From positions 1 through 64,000 of the forward strand of contig NZ_JBOCEF010000021.1 in NCBI RefSeq assembly GCF_050586345.1: a stretch of 64,000 nt of DNA. The letters are read 5' to 3'. Positions 23,773-32,293 of this stretch are shown here, one piece after another. This DNA comes from JBOCEF01 sp050586345. Its GTDB lineage: Bacteria > Pseudomonadota > Alphaproteobacteria > Rhodobacterales > Rhodobacteraceae. How positions within the stretch are numbered: position 1 is the first letter of the stretch; every line of letters starts with the position of its first letter. The notes beneath the pieces are model-generated. The model saw only the letters and a list, made by a program, of their open reading frames with translations, searched no databases and was not told where the DNA came from. Position numbers and translations under genes: made by a program.

Positions 23773-25146
23773 ATGACTCTGTTGCGTATTCTTTGCGTCG
23801 CCGCCGCAATCGCGGCGACCATGATGTCCGGAGGCGCCGCGCGCGCCCAGGACGGCGTTTTGCGAATGGCCCGGGGCGCCGCGACCCAGGACATTTCGGT
23901 GGAGACCAACCGCGCGGTGGTCCTCGAGGCGATCCAGCCCTTCACCGAGGTCTCGGTCGCGAACCCCGGCATCGCCGACGTGGGCGCGGTGTCCAACACG
24001 TCCATCTATATTCTCGGCAAGCAGTCCGGCCGCACCACGCTGACCCTCCTGGGTGAGAACGGCCGCCTGATCGCCAACGTCACCATCAAGGTGACCCCCG
24101 ACCTGAGCGAGCTCAAGGACCTGTTCGCGCAGATCCTCCCGGGCGAGCGCATCGAGACGCGCACCGCCGCCGACGGCCTCGTGCTGTCCGGCGCGCTGTC
24201 CAGCGCCGGGCGTATCCAGACCGCGATGGAACTGGCCAACCGCTTCCTGCCGGGCCGCGTGTCCAACATGATGACGGTCGGCGGCTCGCAGCAGGTGATG
24301 ATGAAGGTCCGCTTCGCCGAGGTGCAGCGCAGCGCCTCCAAGTCGCTCGGCTTCACCTGGAGCCTCGGGTTCAACAGCGGCAACCTGACCGGCACAGCGA
24401 TCGGCGGCGGCGGCGTGGTCGGCAACAACACCGGCATCTCCCTCGGCTGGTCCACCAGCGGCTTCGCCGCCTCGGTGCTGATCGAGGCGCTGCAGTCCGA
24501 GAACCTGGCCCGCATCCTGGCCGAGCCGACCCTCGTCACCCTTTCGGGCGACGCCGCCACCTTCCTGGCGGGCGGCGAGTTCCCGATCCCGGTCAGCAGC
24601 GCCACCACCAACGGCGCCACCACCACGACGGTGGAGTACAAGAACTTCGGCGTCTCGCTCGGCTTCACGCCGACCGTGCTCGACGACGGGCTGATCAACC
24701 TGCAGCTCGAGGCCGAATCCTCGGCGCTCGACGACAGCGCCGCCGTCACCTCGCCCAATAACGGCATCGTGTTCCGCGGCCTGTCGGTGCGCCGCGCCAA
24801 GACCACGGTCGAGCTGAAGGACGGCCAGAGCTTCGCCATCGCCGGCCTGCTCCAGGACGACTTCCGCGACAACGCCTCCAAGGTGCCGTGGGTCGGCGAC
24901 GTGCCGGTGCTCGGCTCGCTGTTCCGCTCCTCGGGCTATACCTCGAACCAGACCGAACTGGTGCTGATCGTCAGCGCCCATATCGTGTCGCCGACCACCG
25001 CCGACGCGCTGGCCGCGCCGATCGACCGGGTGAAGATCCCGAACGAGGCGGACCTGTTCCTGTTCAACCGTCTCCAGGGTTCCGAGCGCGACATGGACGT
25101 CGCCGGGCAGAACTTCCAGGGCGCCTACGGCTACGTGATGGAGTGA
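23773..25146 (+). CDS. cpaC: Flp pilus secretin CpaC
   Basis: This 457-residue outer-membrane secretin forms the pilus exit pore. It has a signal peptide (cleavage after ARA), an N-terminal pilus-formation domain with ILGKQSGRTTLTLLG, a BON-like region around residue 130, and the secretin core from about residue 200. The core includes MMKVRFAEVQRSASKSLG, LAEPTLVTLSG, and the C-terminal VPWVGDVPVLGSLFRS with ELVLIVSAHIV. The GGGGAGCAAGCA Shine-Dalgarno region sets the ATG at 23773. The next gene starts five bases after its stop. Confidence 0.95.
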   Translation: MTLLRILCVAAAIAATMMSGGAARAQDGVLRMARGAATQDISVETNRAVVLEAIQPFTEVSVANPGIADVGAVSNTSIYILGKQSGRTTLTLLGENGRLIANVTIKVTPDLSELKDLFAQILPGERIETRTAADGLVLSGALSSAGRIQTAMELANRFLPGRVSNMMTVGGSQQVMMKVRFAEVQRSASKSLGFTWSLGFNSGNLTGTAIGGGGVVGNNTGISLGWSTSGFAASVLIEALQSENLARILAEPTLVTLSGDAATFLAGGEFPIPVSSATTNGATTTTVEYKNFGVSLGFTPTVLDDGLINLQLEAESSALDDSAAVTSPNNGIVFRGLSVRRAKTTVELKDGQSFAIAGLLQDDFRDNASKVPWVGDVPVLGSLFRSSGYTSNQTELVLIVSAHIVSPTTADALAAPIDRVKIPNEADLFLFNRLQGSERDMDVAGQNFQGAYGYVME

Positions 25147-25151
25147 GACCA

Positions 25152-25775
25152 GTGAAGATGCGTATCCTCTTTCCCGCTCTCGCCGCCTGCGCCCTCGCCC
25201 TCTCGGGCTGCGCCGAACGCGCCGGTCTGCAGTCCATGGCGGGCAGCGAGGTCCAGTCCGCCAACTTCATCGCCCAGGCCGCGAACGGCTATAACAGCCA
25301 GAAGATGATCGCGACCCAGGCCCGGTTCCGCGCCTCGACGCCCGACACGGTCACCTTCGACTTCGACAGCGCGCGCCTCGACGCCGAAGCCCGCCGGGTG
25401 CTCGACCTCCAGGCCCAGTGGCTGCAGCTGAACCCCTCGGTGCGCATGCGCGTCATCGGCCATGCCGACGCCGTGGGCCCCGATGGCTACAACAGCCGGA
25501 TCGGCCTGCGCCGCGCCCGCGCCGTCGTCGCCTATCTCGGCAAGAAGGGCGTCGCGCGCACCCGCCTCGACGCCGTGGAAAGCCGCGGCGAGCGGGAGCT
25601 GCTGGTCGAGACCGACGAGCGCGAGCGCCGCAACCGCCGCACGGTGACCAATGTCGCCGGGTTCGAGCGCGGCTTCAGCGGGCCGGGCATGAACGGCCGC
25701 CGCGCGGCCGCGGCCTACCGGCGCTATATCGGCGACCGGACCGAGGGCGCCGGCGCGGCGCGCGTCGGCGGCTGA
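25152..25775 (+). CDS. OmpA-domain lipoprotein in the Tad locus
   Basis: This 207-residue protein begins with a lipoprotein signal ending ALSGCAE. It carries an OmpA-type peptidoglycan-binding domain (about residues 80-175: VTFDFDSARLD, then VIGHADAVGPDGYNSRIGLRRARAVVAYL, then ERRNRRTVTN). It should tie the outer membrane to peptidoglycan. It occupies the position of cpaD, whose family it does not resemble. GGAG at 25140-25143 favours the GTG at 25152; an ATG two codons later is the alternative. The gene ends in a strong terminator, so cpaBC and this gene lie in a separate transcription unit from cpaE onward. Confidence 0.85.
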   Translation: MKMRILFPALAACALALSGCAERAGLQSMAGSEVQSANFIAQAANGYNSQKMIATQARFRASTPDTVTFDFDSARLDAEARRVLDLQAQWLQLNPSVRMRVIGHADAVGPDGYNSRIGLRRARAVVAYLGKKGVARTRLDAVESRGERELLVETDERERRNRRTVTNVAGFERGFSGPGMNGRRAAAAYRRYIGDRTEGAGAARVGG

Positions 25776-25783
25776 GCCTGACC

Positions 25784-25816
25784 GGGCCGCGCCCCCGCCC
25801 GGGGGCGCGGCCCTTT
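25784..25816 (+). terminator. Terminator after the OmpA-domain gene
   Basis: A 13-bp stem (GGGCCGCGCCCCC pairing with GGGGGCGCGGCCC, loop GCCC) runs into TTTC. It separates the outer-membrane part of the Tad locus from the ATPase and inner-membrane part. Confidence 0.85.
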
Positions 25817-25921
25817 CGCGCAAGGGGCGGGCCGTTCACCTGTCGTTGGTCCCCAGCGCTTATTCATGTCCAATTGACCGGCGCCCCACTCCATATCATC
25901 TTCGCGGGTGCGTCATGGACC

Positions 25922-25949
25922 GGTCGACATCGGCGGCGCGATGTCGACC
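25922..25949. promoter_or_regulatory. 28-bp inverted repeat upstream of cpaE
   Basis: GGTCGACATCG (25922-25932) and CGATGTCGACC (25939-25949) are exact complements with a six-base spacer. The repeat lies 62 bases before the cpaE start, downstream of a possible promoter (TTGACC 25874-25879, TATCAT 25894-25899, but only 14 bases apart). It may be an operator, or a leader hairpin if transcription starts upstream of it. Confidence 0.6.
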
Positions 25950-26010
25950 CTGCGTTTCCTATCGTTCGCATGCCGTTGCGGACGGCGTCCGCTGAACCGA
26001 GGTGCATGTC

Positions 26011-27246
26011 ATGCAGCTTCCGAGACTGAGGTCGAAACCCGTTGAAGCGATCGTCGTCGCCGACGATTTCGCGACGTTCGACGCGCTTCCGGCTGATCTC
26101 GACGCTGAATGCGGCGACGGCGTCTGGTCCGTCGTGAAGCCGGACGCCGCCATCTCCATGATCTCCGACGGGGCGCAGTCCGCCCTCGGCCACGTCATCG
26201 TCTGCGTCGACAGCTCCGACCCCGACCGAATCGCCGGCTTCGCCGCCGTCATCGGCGCCGGGCGCGCCGCCCGCATCCCCGTGATCCTGCTGGTCAAGGA
26301 AGCGGGCCCCGCCGCCATGCACACCCTGATGCGCGCGGGGGCCGATGACTTCCTGCCCTATCCCGCCCCGCCGGGCGAGCTGGTCCAGTCGATCCAGCGC
26401 CTGCGCGAACGCGGCGCCGGGGGCGGCGCCGTCTCGGGCGGCGGGCGCGGCCCGGGCCGCCGCGGCATGGTCCTGCCCGTCTACTCCATGTCCGGCGGCG
26501 CCGGCGGCACCTGCTTCGCCGTCAACCTGGCGTGGGAGCTGGCGCTGCTGACCAAGGGCGACCACATGCGCGTCGCCCTGATCGACCTCGACTTCCAGTT
26601 CGGCTCGGTCGCCACCTATCTCGACCTGCCCCGGCAGGAGAGCCTGATGGAGCTGCTGGCCAGCGCCGGCACCTCGGACGGCATCGACCGCGAGACGATG
26701 GCCGGCGCCTTCACCCTCTATGACCGGCGCATGCATGTCATGACCTCGCCGACCGACGCGCTGCCCATCGACGCGGTGACCTCGGACGAGCTGGCCGCGC
26801 TGCTCGACGCCGCCACGGCCGCCTTCGACTTCGTCATCGTCGACCTGCCGCACACGCTGACCACCTGGACCGAGACCGTGCTGTCCAAGGCCGAGACCTT
26901 CTTCTGCCTGACCCAGATGGACATGCGCAGCGCCCAGAACACCCTGCGCTTCCTGCGCATCCTCAAGTCCGAGGACCTGCCGCTCGAGAAGCTCGAGTTC
27001 GTGATGAACCATTCGCCCGGCTTCACCGACGTCACCGGCCGGGGCCGCATGAAGCGGATGGCCGAAAGCCTCGGGATCGAGTTCGCGGTGATGCTGCCCG
27101 ACGGCGGCAAGCAGGTGCTGCAGGCCTGCGACCATGGCCAGCCGCTCGAGGTCTTCAGCCGCGGCAACGCCCTGCGCAAGGAGATCCGCAAGGTCGCCCA
27201 GTCGATGAAGGACGCGGCCGCCGAGCGCCGCTCCGCCGAACTTTGA
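26011..27246 (+). CDS. cpaE: Pilus assembly ATPase-like protein CpaE/TadZ
   Basis: This 411-residue protein has an N-terminal receiver-like domain (about 1-130) and a ParA/MinD-like domain from 150 on. TadZ proteins place the Tad machine in the cell. The P-loop YSMSGGAGGTCFAVNLA (158-174) lacks the Walker lysine of a normal ParA ATPase, as is common in TadZ. VALIDLDFQFGSVATYLDLP and FDFVIVDLPHTLTTWT are the other ParA-like motifs. ATG 26011 follows GAGG; a GTG three codons upstream is possible. A 28-bp inverted repeat lies upstream, and cpaF follows after 23 bases. Confidence 0.9.
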   Translation: MQLPRLRSKPVEAIVVADDFATFDALPADLDAECGDGVWSVVKPDAAISMISDGAQSALGHVIVCVDSSDPDRIAGFAAVIGAGRAARIPVILLVKEAGPAAMHTLMRAGADDFLPYPAPPGELVQSIQRLRERGAGGGAVSGGGRGPGRRGMVLPVYSMSGGAGGTCFAVNLAWELALLTKGDHMRVALIDLDFQFGSVATYLDLPRQESLMELLASAGTSDGIDRETMAGAFTLYDRRMHVMTSPTDALPIDAVTSDELAALLDAATAAFDFVIVDLPHTLTTWTETVLSKAETFFCLTQMDMRSAQNTLRFLRILKSEDLPLEKLEFVMNHSPGFTDVTGRGRMKRMAESLGIEFAVMLPDGGKQVLQACDHGQPLEVFSRGNALRKEIRKVAQSMKDAAAERRSAEL

Positions 27247-27269
27247 ACGCCTGAGGAAGGGGGTCTTAC

Positions 27270-28709
27270 ATGTTCCGCAAGTACCAGAAGCCCGCTTCCG
27301 GCAAGGACGCGCTGAAGGCCCCGCCGCCCCCGGCGCTGGAGCCCGACGCCCCGCCGCCCTCGCCCAAGCTGGTGCGCTCCGCCGCGCCTGAACCCACGGT
27401 GGACGAGGCCGAAGCCGTCCGCGAGGCCAAGCGCCGCAACCGGCTTCTGAACATCAAGGTCGACCTGCACCGCCGCCTGCTCGAGACGCTGAACCTCGCC
27501 GTCATCGACCGGGTGCCGGAGGCCGAGCTGCGCCGCGAGATCGCCGCCATCGCCCGCGAGGGCCTGCGCGACATGGGCGTGGTCCTGTCGGCCGCCGAGG
27601 CGGAGACGCTGACCAGCGAGCTGATGGACGAGGTCACCGGCCTCGGCCCGCTCGAACCGCTGCTGAAGGACGACACCGTCTCGGATATCCTGGTGAACGG
27701 CCCCAACCAGGTCTTCGTGGAGCGCGCGGGCAAGCTGCAGCTGACCGACGTGCGCTTCAAGGACGAGAAGCACCTCCTGCGCGTCATCGACAAGATCGTG
27801 TCCGCGGTCGGCCGCCGCGTCGACGAATCCCAGCCCTGGGTGGACGCCCGCCTCAAGGACGGCAGCCGCGTCAACGCGCTGGTCCCGCCCTGCGCCGTGG
27901 ACGGCTCGCTCCTCTCGATCCGCAAATTCGCCAAGGAGAAGCTGTCGATCGACAAGCTTCTGAAATTCGGCGCCTTCACCGAGGAAATGGCCGCCTACCT
28001 GCAGGCCGCCGTCGCCACCCGCCTCAACGTGCTGGTCTCCGGCGGTACGGGCTCGGGCAAGACCACCACGCTCAACGCCATCTCGTCCTTCATCGACAAT
28101 TACGACCGCATCGCGACGATCGAGGACACGGCCGAGCTTCAGCTTCAGCAGACCCATATCGCGCGGATGGAATCCCGCCCCCCGAACGTCGAGGGCAAGG
28201 GCGAGGTCAGCCAGTCCACCCTGCTGCGCAACGCGCTGCGCATGCGTCCCGACCGCATCATCGTGGGCGAGACCCGCGGCGCCGAGGTCATGGACATGCT
28301 GCAGGCGATGAACACCGGCCACGAAGGCTCGATGACCACCATCCACGCCAACAACCCGCGCGACGCCGTGGGCCGCATCGAGAACATGATGCTGATGGCG
28401 GGGTTCGAGCTGCCCCTGCGCGCCACCCGCGCGCAGATCGCCTCGGCGGTCAACGTCATCGTCCAGGTCTCGCGCCTCTCGGACGGCACCCGCCGCATGG
28501 TCTCGATCTCCGAGATCACCGGGATGGAGGGCGAGGTCGTGGCGATGCACGAGGTGTTCCGCTTCGTGCGCGAGGGCGTGACCGAGGATGGCAAGATCAT
28601 CGGCCATTTCGCCGCCACCGGCATCCGCAGCGCCTATTCCGAGCGGTTCAAGCAGTGGGGCTATGACCTGCCGGCCGACATCTATTCGCCCAACCGCAGG
28701 ATGACCTGA
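27270..28709 (+). CDS. cpaF: Pilus assembly ATPase CpaF/TadA
   Basis: This 479-residue hexameric secretion ATPase powers Tad pilus assembly from the cytoplasmic face. Walker A is GGTGSGKTTT starting at residue 258 (Lys264). ATIEDTAELQL and the His-box GHEGSMTTIHANNPRDAV follow in the order of the VirB11/PulE family. The first 60 residues are a proline-rich linker. A GGAAGG ribosome site precedes the start. tadB starts three bases after its stop, so the two are tightly co-translated. Confidence 0.97.
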   Translation: MFRKYQKPASGKDALKAPPPPALEPDAPPPSPKLVRSAAPEPTVDEAEAVREAKRRNRLLNIKVDLHRRLLETLNLAVIDRVPEAELRREIAAIAREGLRDMGVVLSAAEAETLTSELMDEVTGLGPLEPLLKDDTVSDILVNGPNQVFVERAGKLQLTDVRFKDEKHLLRVIDKIVSAVGRRVDESQPWVDARLKDGSRVNALVPPCAVDGSLLSIRKFAKEKLSIDKLLKFGAFTEEMAAYLQAAVATRLNVLVSGGTGSGKTTTLNAISSFIDNYDRIATIEDTAELQLQQTHIARMESRPPNVEGKGEVSQSTLLRNALRMRPDRIIVGETRGAEVMDMLQAMNTGHEGSMTTIHANNPRDAVGRIENMMLMAGFELPLRATRAQIASAVNVIVQVSRLSDGTRRMVSISEITGMEGEVVAMHEVFRFVREGVTEDGKIIGHFAATGIRSAYSERFKQWGYDLPADIYSPNRRMT

Positions 28710-28712
28710 GCC

Positions 28713-29675
28713 ATGACGTTCGAGCCGCTTATCTTCGTCATCATCTTCATCGGCGTGCTGCTGGTGGTGAAGGGCCTGTACCTGCTGGCCTTCGGCAAGT
28801 CCGCGACCCTCGACAGCAAGGTCAACCGCCGCCTCGCGCTCCTCGAAAAGGGCGCCGACGCGGAAGAGGTTCTGACCCAGCTGAGGAAAGAGCACGAGCA
28901 GCACCTCGGCCTGTCCTCGGTCCCGATCATGTCGCCGCTGTTCGAAAAGGCGGCCCATGCGAACCTGCCCTGGTCGCCGACCGTGCTGACGCTGATCATG
29001 ATCCTGTGCTCGGCCATCGCCTTCGTGGCGATGACCATGTTCACCTCGGCCGCGCTCGAGGTGCGGATCGTGATCTCGCTGGTCATGGGCTACGGCGTGC
29101 TGTTCACCTGGCTGCGGGGCCTCGCGAAAAAGCGCGTCGCGCTGTTCGAGGAACAGCTGCCCGACGCGGTGGAGCTGATGGTGCGCTCGCTGCGCGTCGG
29201 CCACCCGTTTTCCTCGGCCATCGCCATCGTGGCCTCGGAGATGCCGGACCCGATCGGGTCGGAATTCGGCATCATCGCGGACGAGACCACCTTCGGCATG
29301 GACGTGACCGACAGCCTCGAGGCGATGGCCGAGCGGGTGCCGGTGCAGGACCTGCGCTTCCTCGCCGTGGCGGTGATGATCCAGGCCCAGTCGGGCGGCA
29401 ACCTGGCCGAGATCCTCGAGGGCCTGTCCTCGGTCGTCCGCGGCCGCTTCAAGCTGTTCCGCAAGATCAACGCGATCACCGCCGAGGCGCGCTGGTCGGG
29501 GATGTTCCTGTCGATCTTCCCGCTGCTCGCCCTCGCGGTCGTGCAGGTGATCCGGCCGAACTACTATGACGGGGTGGTCGACCACCCGATGTTCGTGCCC
29601 GCCGTCATCGCCGTGGCGATCATGCTGGTGATCAACGTCATCTTCATGCGCATCATGGTCAACATCAAGGTCTGA
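28713..29675 (+). CDS. tadB: Tad inner-membrane protein TadB
   Basis: This 320-residue protein has a type II secretion F-like domain with hydrophobic segments near residues 5-25, 95-130, 275-295 and 300-320. ELMVRSLRVGHPFSSAI is the family signature. With TadC it forms the inner-membrane platform on which CpaF acts. The gene lies three bases after cpaF and ten bases before tadC, within one operon. Confidence 0.93.
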   Translation: MTFEPLIFVIIFIGVLLVVKGLYLLAFGKSATLDSKVNRRLALLEKGADAEEVLTQLRKEHEQHLGLSSVPIMSPLFEKAAHANLPWSPTVLTLIMILCSAIAFVAMTMFTSAALEVRIVISLVMGYGVLFTWLRGLAKKRVALFEEQLPDAVELMVRSLRVGHPFSSAIAIVASEMPDPIGSEFGIIADETTFGMDVTDSLEAMAERVPVQDLRFLAVAVMIQAQSGGNLAEILEGLSSVVRGRFKLFRKINAITAEARWSGMFLSIFPLLALAVVQVIRPNYYDGVVDHPMFVPAVIAVAIMLVINVIFMRIMVNIKV

Positions 29676-29684
29676 GCCGGCTCC

Positions 29685-30884
29685 ATGGTCTCTTCCGCAG
29701 CCGCACAGACGGCCCCCGCCGCGCCGCAGGCGCCCGCCGCGCCGCTTCCGGGCGGCGCCCCCGCCCCGGGCCAGGGCCTCGCGCCCGGCGCCCCGGCCTC
29801 GGGCGGCGCCCCCGCGCCCGCCATCACGGTCACGCCGCCCCCGGCGGCCGAGGCCGCGGCCCCGCCGCCGCCGCCCGCCACCTTCGGCGAGGCGGTGCAG
29901 GCCTTCGCCGACCGGGGCTTCGAATGGCTGGAGACGGCCTTCGGCCCGCTCGGCCCGCTCTACGCCTTCGCGGCGCTGGCGGTGATCGTGCTCGCCGCCG
30001 CGCTGCCGCTGCTGCTCTCGCGCCGCAAGGACCCGCTGGAGCGGCTGGCCAGCCCGGTCGCCGACCTGCGGGCCATGCGCTCGGGGCAGGGCCAGCCGAC
30101 GGGCCGCGCGCTGCGCACCGAATCCGGGCCCGGCCGCCTCGACAGCATCGCCGCGGCGCTGGAGCCGAAGGACGAGAAGGAATTCGGCGCCGCGCGCCTG
30201 AAGCTGATGCAGGCGGGCTATCGCGGCCGCCGCGCGGTGCGGATGTACAACCTCGCCCGCGCCGGCGGCGCGCTGGTGCTGCTGATCCTGTGCTTCCTGT
30301 ACCTGACGCTGACCGGGGTGCCGACGGCCAGCTCCAAGTTCATGATGATCTGCGGCCTCGGCATCGCCGCGGGCTACTACATCCCCACCTACTGGGTCGC
30401 CCGCCGCCAGCAGGAGCGCCAGCAGGAGATCACCAACGGCTTCCCCGACGCGCTCGACCTGATGCTGATCTGCGTCGAGGCGGGCCAGTCGCTGGACCAG
30501 TCGCTGATGCGCGTCTCGAGCGAGATCCGCCACGCCCACCCGGTGCTGGCCGAGGAATTCCAGATCGTCTCCAACGAGATGCGCGCGGGCAAGGACCGCG
30601 CCACGGTGCTGCGCGACTTCGCCCAGCGGGCGGGGGTGAACGACGTGTCCTCCTTCGTCACCGTGCTGGTGCAGTCGGCCAGCTTCGGTACGTCGGTGGC
30701 CGAGGCGCTGCGCGTCTACGCGGCCGAGATGCGCGACAAGCGCGTCATGCGGGCCGAGGAGAAGGCGAACGTGCTGCCGACCAAGCTGACGCTCGGGACC
30801 ATGTTCTTCACGGTGCCGCCGCTGCTGCTGATCCTGATCGGCCCGTCTCTGGTCGACATCGTCAACACCCTGTCGGGCTTCTGA
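29685..30884 (+). CDS. tadC: Tad inner-membrane protein TadC with Ala/Pro-rich N terminus
   Basis: This 399-residue protein is the second platform subunit. The first 70 residues are an Ala/Pro/Gly-rich low-complexity tail, unusual for TadC. A membrane segment (AFAALAVIVLAAALPLLL) and the T2SF domain follow, with DALDLMLICVEAGQSLDQSL as signature and a C-terminal membrane segment (TMFFTVPPLLLILIG). The start at 29685 is the most upstream ATG, and its Shine-Dalgarno is weak, so the low-complexity tail could be shorter in reality. Its stop overlaps the start of the next gene. Confidence 0.9.
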   Translation: MVSSAAAQTAPAAPQAPAAPLPGGAPAPGQGLAPGAPASGGAPAPAITVTPPPAAEAAAPPPPPATFGEAVQAFADRGFEWLETAFGPLGPLYAFAALAVIVLAAALPLLLSRRKDPLERLASPVADLRAMRSGQGQPTGRALRTESGPGRLDSIAAALEPKDEKEFGAARLKLMQAGYRGRRAVRMYNLARAGGALVLLILCFLYLTLTGVPTASSKFMMICGLGIAAGYYIPTYWVARRQQERQQEITNGFPDALDLMLICVEAGQSLDQSLMRVSSEIRHAHPVLAEEFQIVSNEMRAGKDRATVLRDFAQRAGVNDVSSFVTVLVQSASFGTSVAEALRVYAAEMRDKRVMRAEEKANVLPTKLTLGTMFFTVPPLLLILIGPSLVDIVNTLSGF

Positions 30885-32293
30885 TGGGTCGCCGCCGCCC
30901 CGCCGCGGCGGCGCTCGGCGCCGTCGCCGCGCTGGCCCTCGCCGGGTGCCAGCCGGTCGGGGGCGGGGCCCCGGGCCTCGCCGCCGGAACCGGCGCGTCT
31001 CCGCCCGCCGAGGCGCCGCCCGCGGCTGCGGCGGCGGCCGGGGCGGCGACCGAGCAGGACTGGCTCACCGCGTCTCCCGCGGAGCTCGCCCGCCGCTACG
31101 CCGCCCTCGGCTATACCGTCAGCGATGCCGACCCGGCGCCGTTCTCGGCGGTCCCGGAAGCGCAGGCGGCGGCGGTCCCGGCGCAGCCTGCCGCCGAGGC
31201 GACGCAGGCGGCCGCGCCGGGCGCCGACGCCCCGCCCATCCCCGACGATCCCCGGGCCGCGCTGCGCCGGGCGCTGGAGAAAGCCGGGCGCCGCGCCGCC
31301 GAGGCGGGCGACGTCGATGCCGACGCGCCGCGGCTCGTCTCGCCGATGCAGGTCTCGGAGGCCACCGTCCCGCTCGGCGCCGACGCGCAGGCCCGCGCGG
31401 CGTCCCCCGGGGCGCCGACCGCGGGCGCCGCCGCGGCCGGGGGCGATGCGCCGCGCACCGTCGCGCCGCTGACCGTGACCGAGGAGCGGTACGACGCCGC
31501 CACCGGCGCGCGGATCGAGGCCCCCGCGCCGGATGCCGCCGCGCCCGCAGGCGCGCCGCCCGCCGACGCCCAGGTCGCCGAGGCCGCACCCGCCGACCCG
31601 CAGGCGGCCGACGCCGCGCCCGCCGCGGCCCCGGAGTCCCCCGCCCCTGCGCCCCTCGCCAGCCCCGTCGCCGGGACCGCCGAGGCGCTCGCCGCCGTCG
31701 CGCTCGGGGACGGACCCGTCGCCGAGGGCGCGCAGGCCGCGCTCCCCGCGACATTCGAGCCGCGGCCCGTCTTCTCCCCCGGCATGCGCCGCCACCCCGC
31801 GCTCGACGCGCCGCTGCCGCCCGGCCTCGGCTGGGCCGACGTCGCCGCCGGGCTGCTGCGCCAGCGCGAATACGACCCGGCGCTGACCGCCTATCGCCGC
31901 GACCTGGTGCAGCGCGGGGTCGAGCGGCGCAACATCCTCGGGACCGTCGCCGCCCTGCGCGGACTCGGCCGCTACGGACAGGCCCGAAGGGTGCTGGAAA
32001 AGGCCGCGCAGCGCTGGCCCGAAGACCCGATGATCCGCAACAATCTCGGGGTGCTGCTGCACGAGGCGCGCCTCTATGCGGATGCCGAGCGCGAGCTGCG
32101 CATCGCGGCGCGGCTGATCGCGCGCGACCCCGCCGCCGCCGACACCCGCCTGGCGCGGGAAGTGGCGCGCAACCTCGATTTCCTGCGCCTGGCGCAGGAG
32201 ATCGACGCCGAGCGGTACGGGCGCGCCCTGCGCCCCGTCACCGCCGCCGGCGCGAACCGATACACGCTGACCGAGGACGAAGGCGACCAATGA
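30884..32293 (+). CDS. Ala/Pro-rich TPR lipoprotein of the Tad locus
   Basis: This 469-residue protein starts with a lipoprotein signal (LALAGCQ) and a long Ala/Pro-rich stretch (about residues 25-280). A C-terminal TPR-like domain from about 310 contains LRQREYDPALTAYRRDLVQRG, MIRNNLGVLLHEARLYADAE and a final helix. It may act at the outer membrane as a scaffold with TadD. The start overlaps the tadC stop (TGATG) and the stop overlaps the tadD start (ATGA), so it belongs to the operon. The low-complexity part is compositionally biased, and its exact length is hard to judge. Confidence 0.75.
   Translation: MGRRRPAAAALGAVAALALAGCQPVGGGAPGLAAGTGASPPAEAPPAAAAAAGAATEQDWLTASPAELARRYAALGYTVSDADPAPFSAVPEAQAAAVPAQPAAEATQAAAPGADAPPIPDDPRAALRRALEKAGRRAAEAGDVDADAPRLVSPMQVSEATVPLGADAQARAASPGAPTAGAAAAGGDAPRTVAPLTVTEERYDAATGARIEAPAPDAAAPAGAPPADAQVAEAAPADPQAADAAPAAAPESPAPAPLASPVAGTAEALAAVALGDGPVAEGAQAALPATFEPRPVFSPGMRRHPALDAPLPPGLGWADVAAGLLRQREYDPALTAYRRDLVQRGVERRNILGTVAALRGLGRYGQARRVLEKAAQRWPEDPMIRNNLGVLLHEARLYADAERELRIAARLIARDPAAADTRLAREVARNLDFLRLAQEIDAERYGRALRPVTAAGANRYTLTEDEGDQ

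Noticed and set aside
25874..25899. TTGACC-14-TATCAT as the cpaE promoter
   Set aside because: The spacer is 14 bases, too short for a normal sigma-70 promoter, so it is mentioned only as context.
26718..30539. A very long open antisense frame (over 1,200 codons) opposite the Tad ATPase and platform genes
   Set aside because: It runs opposite well-conserved genes, is His/Arg/Gly-rich without recognisable domains and is a product of high GC. The same applies to long antisense frames at 246-1913, 4761-8018, 18081-21020 and 51137-54889.
29924..30883. Open frame continuing upstream of the Ala/Pro-rich lipoprotein
   Set aside because: It overlaps tadC in another frame. The lipoprotein signal and the coupled TGATG show that the real start is 30884.
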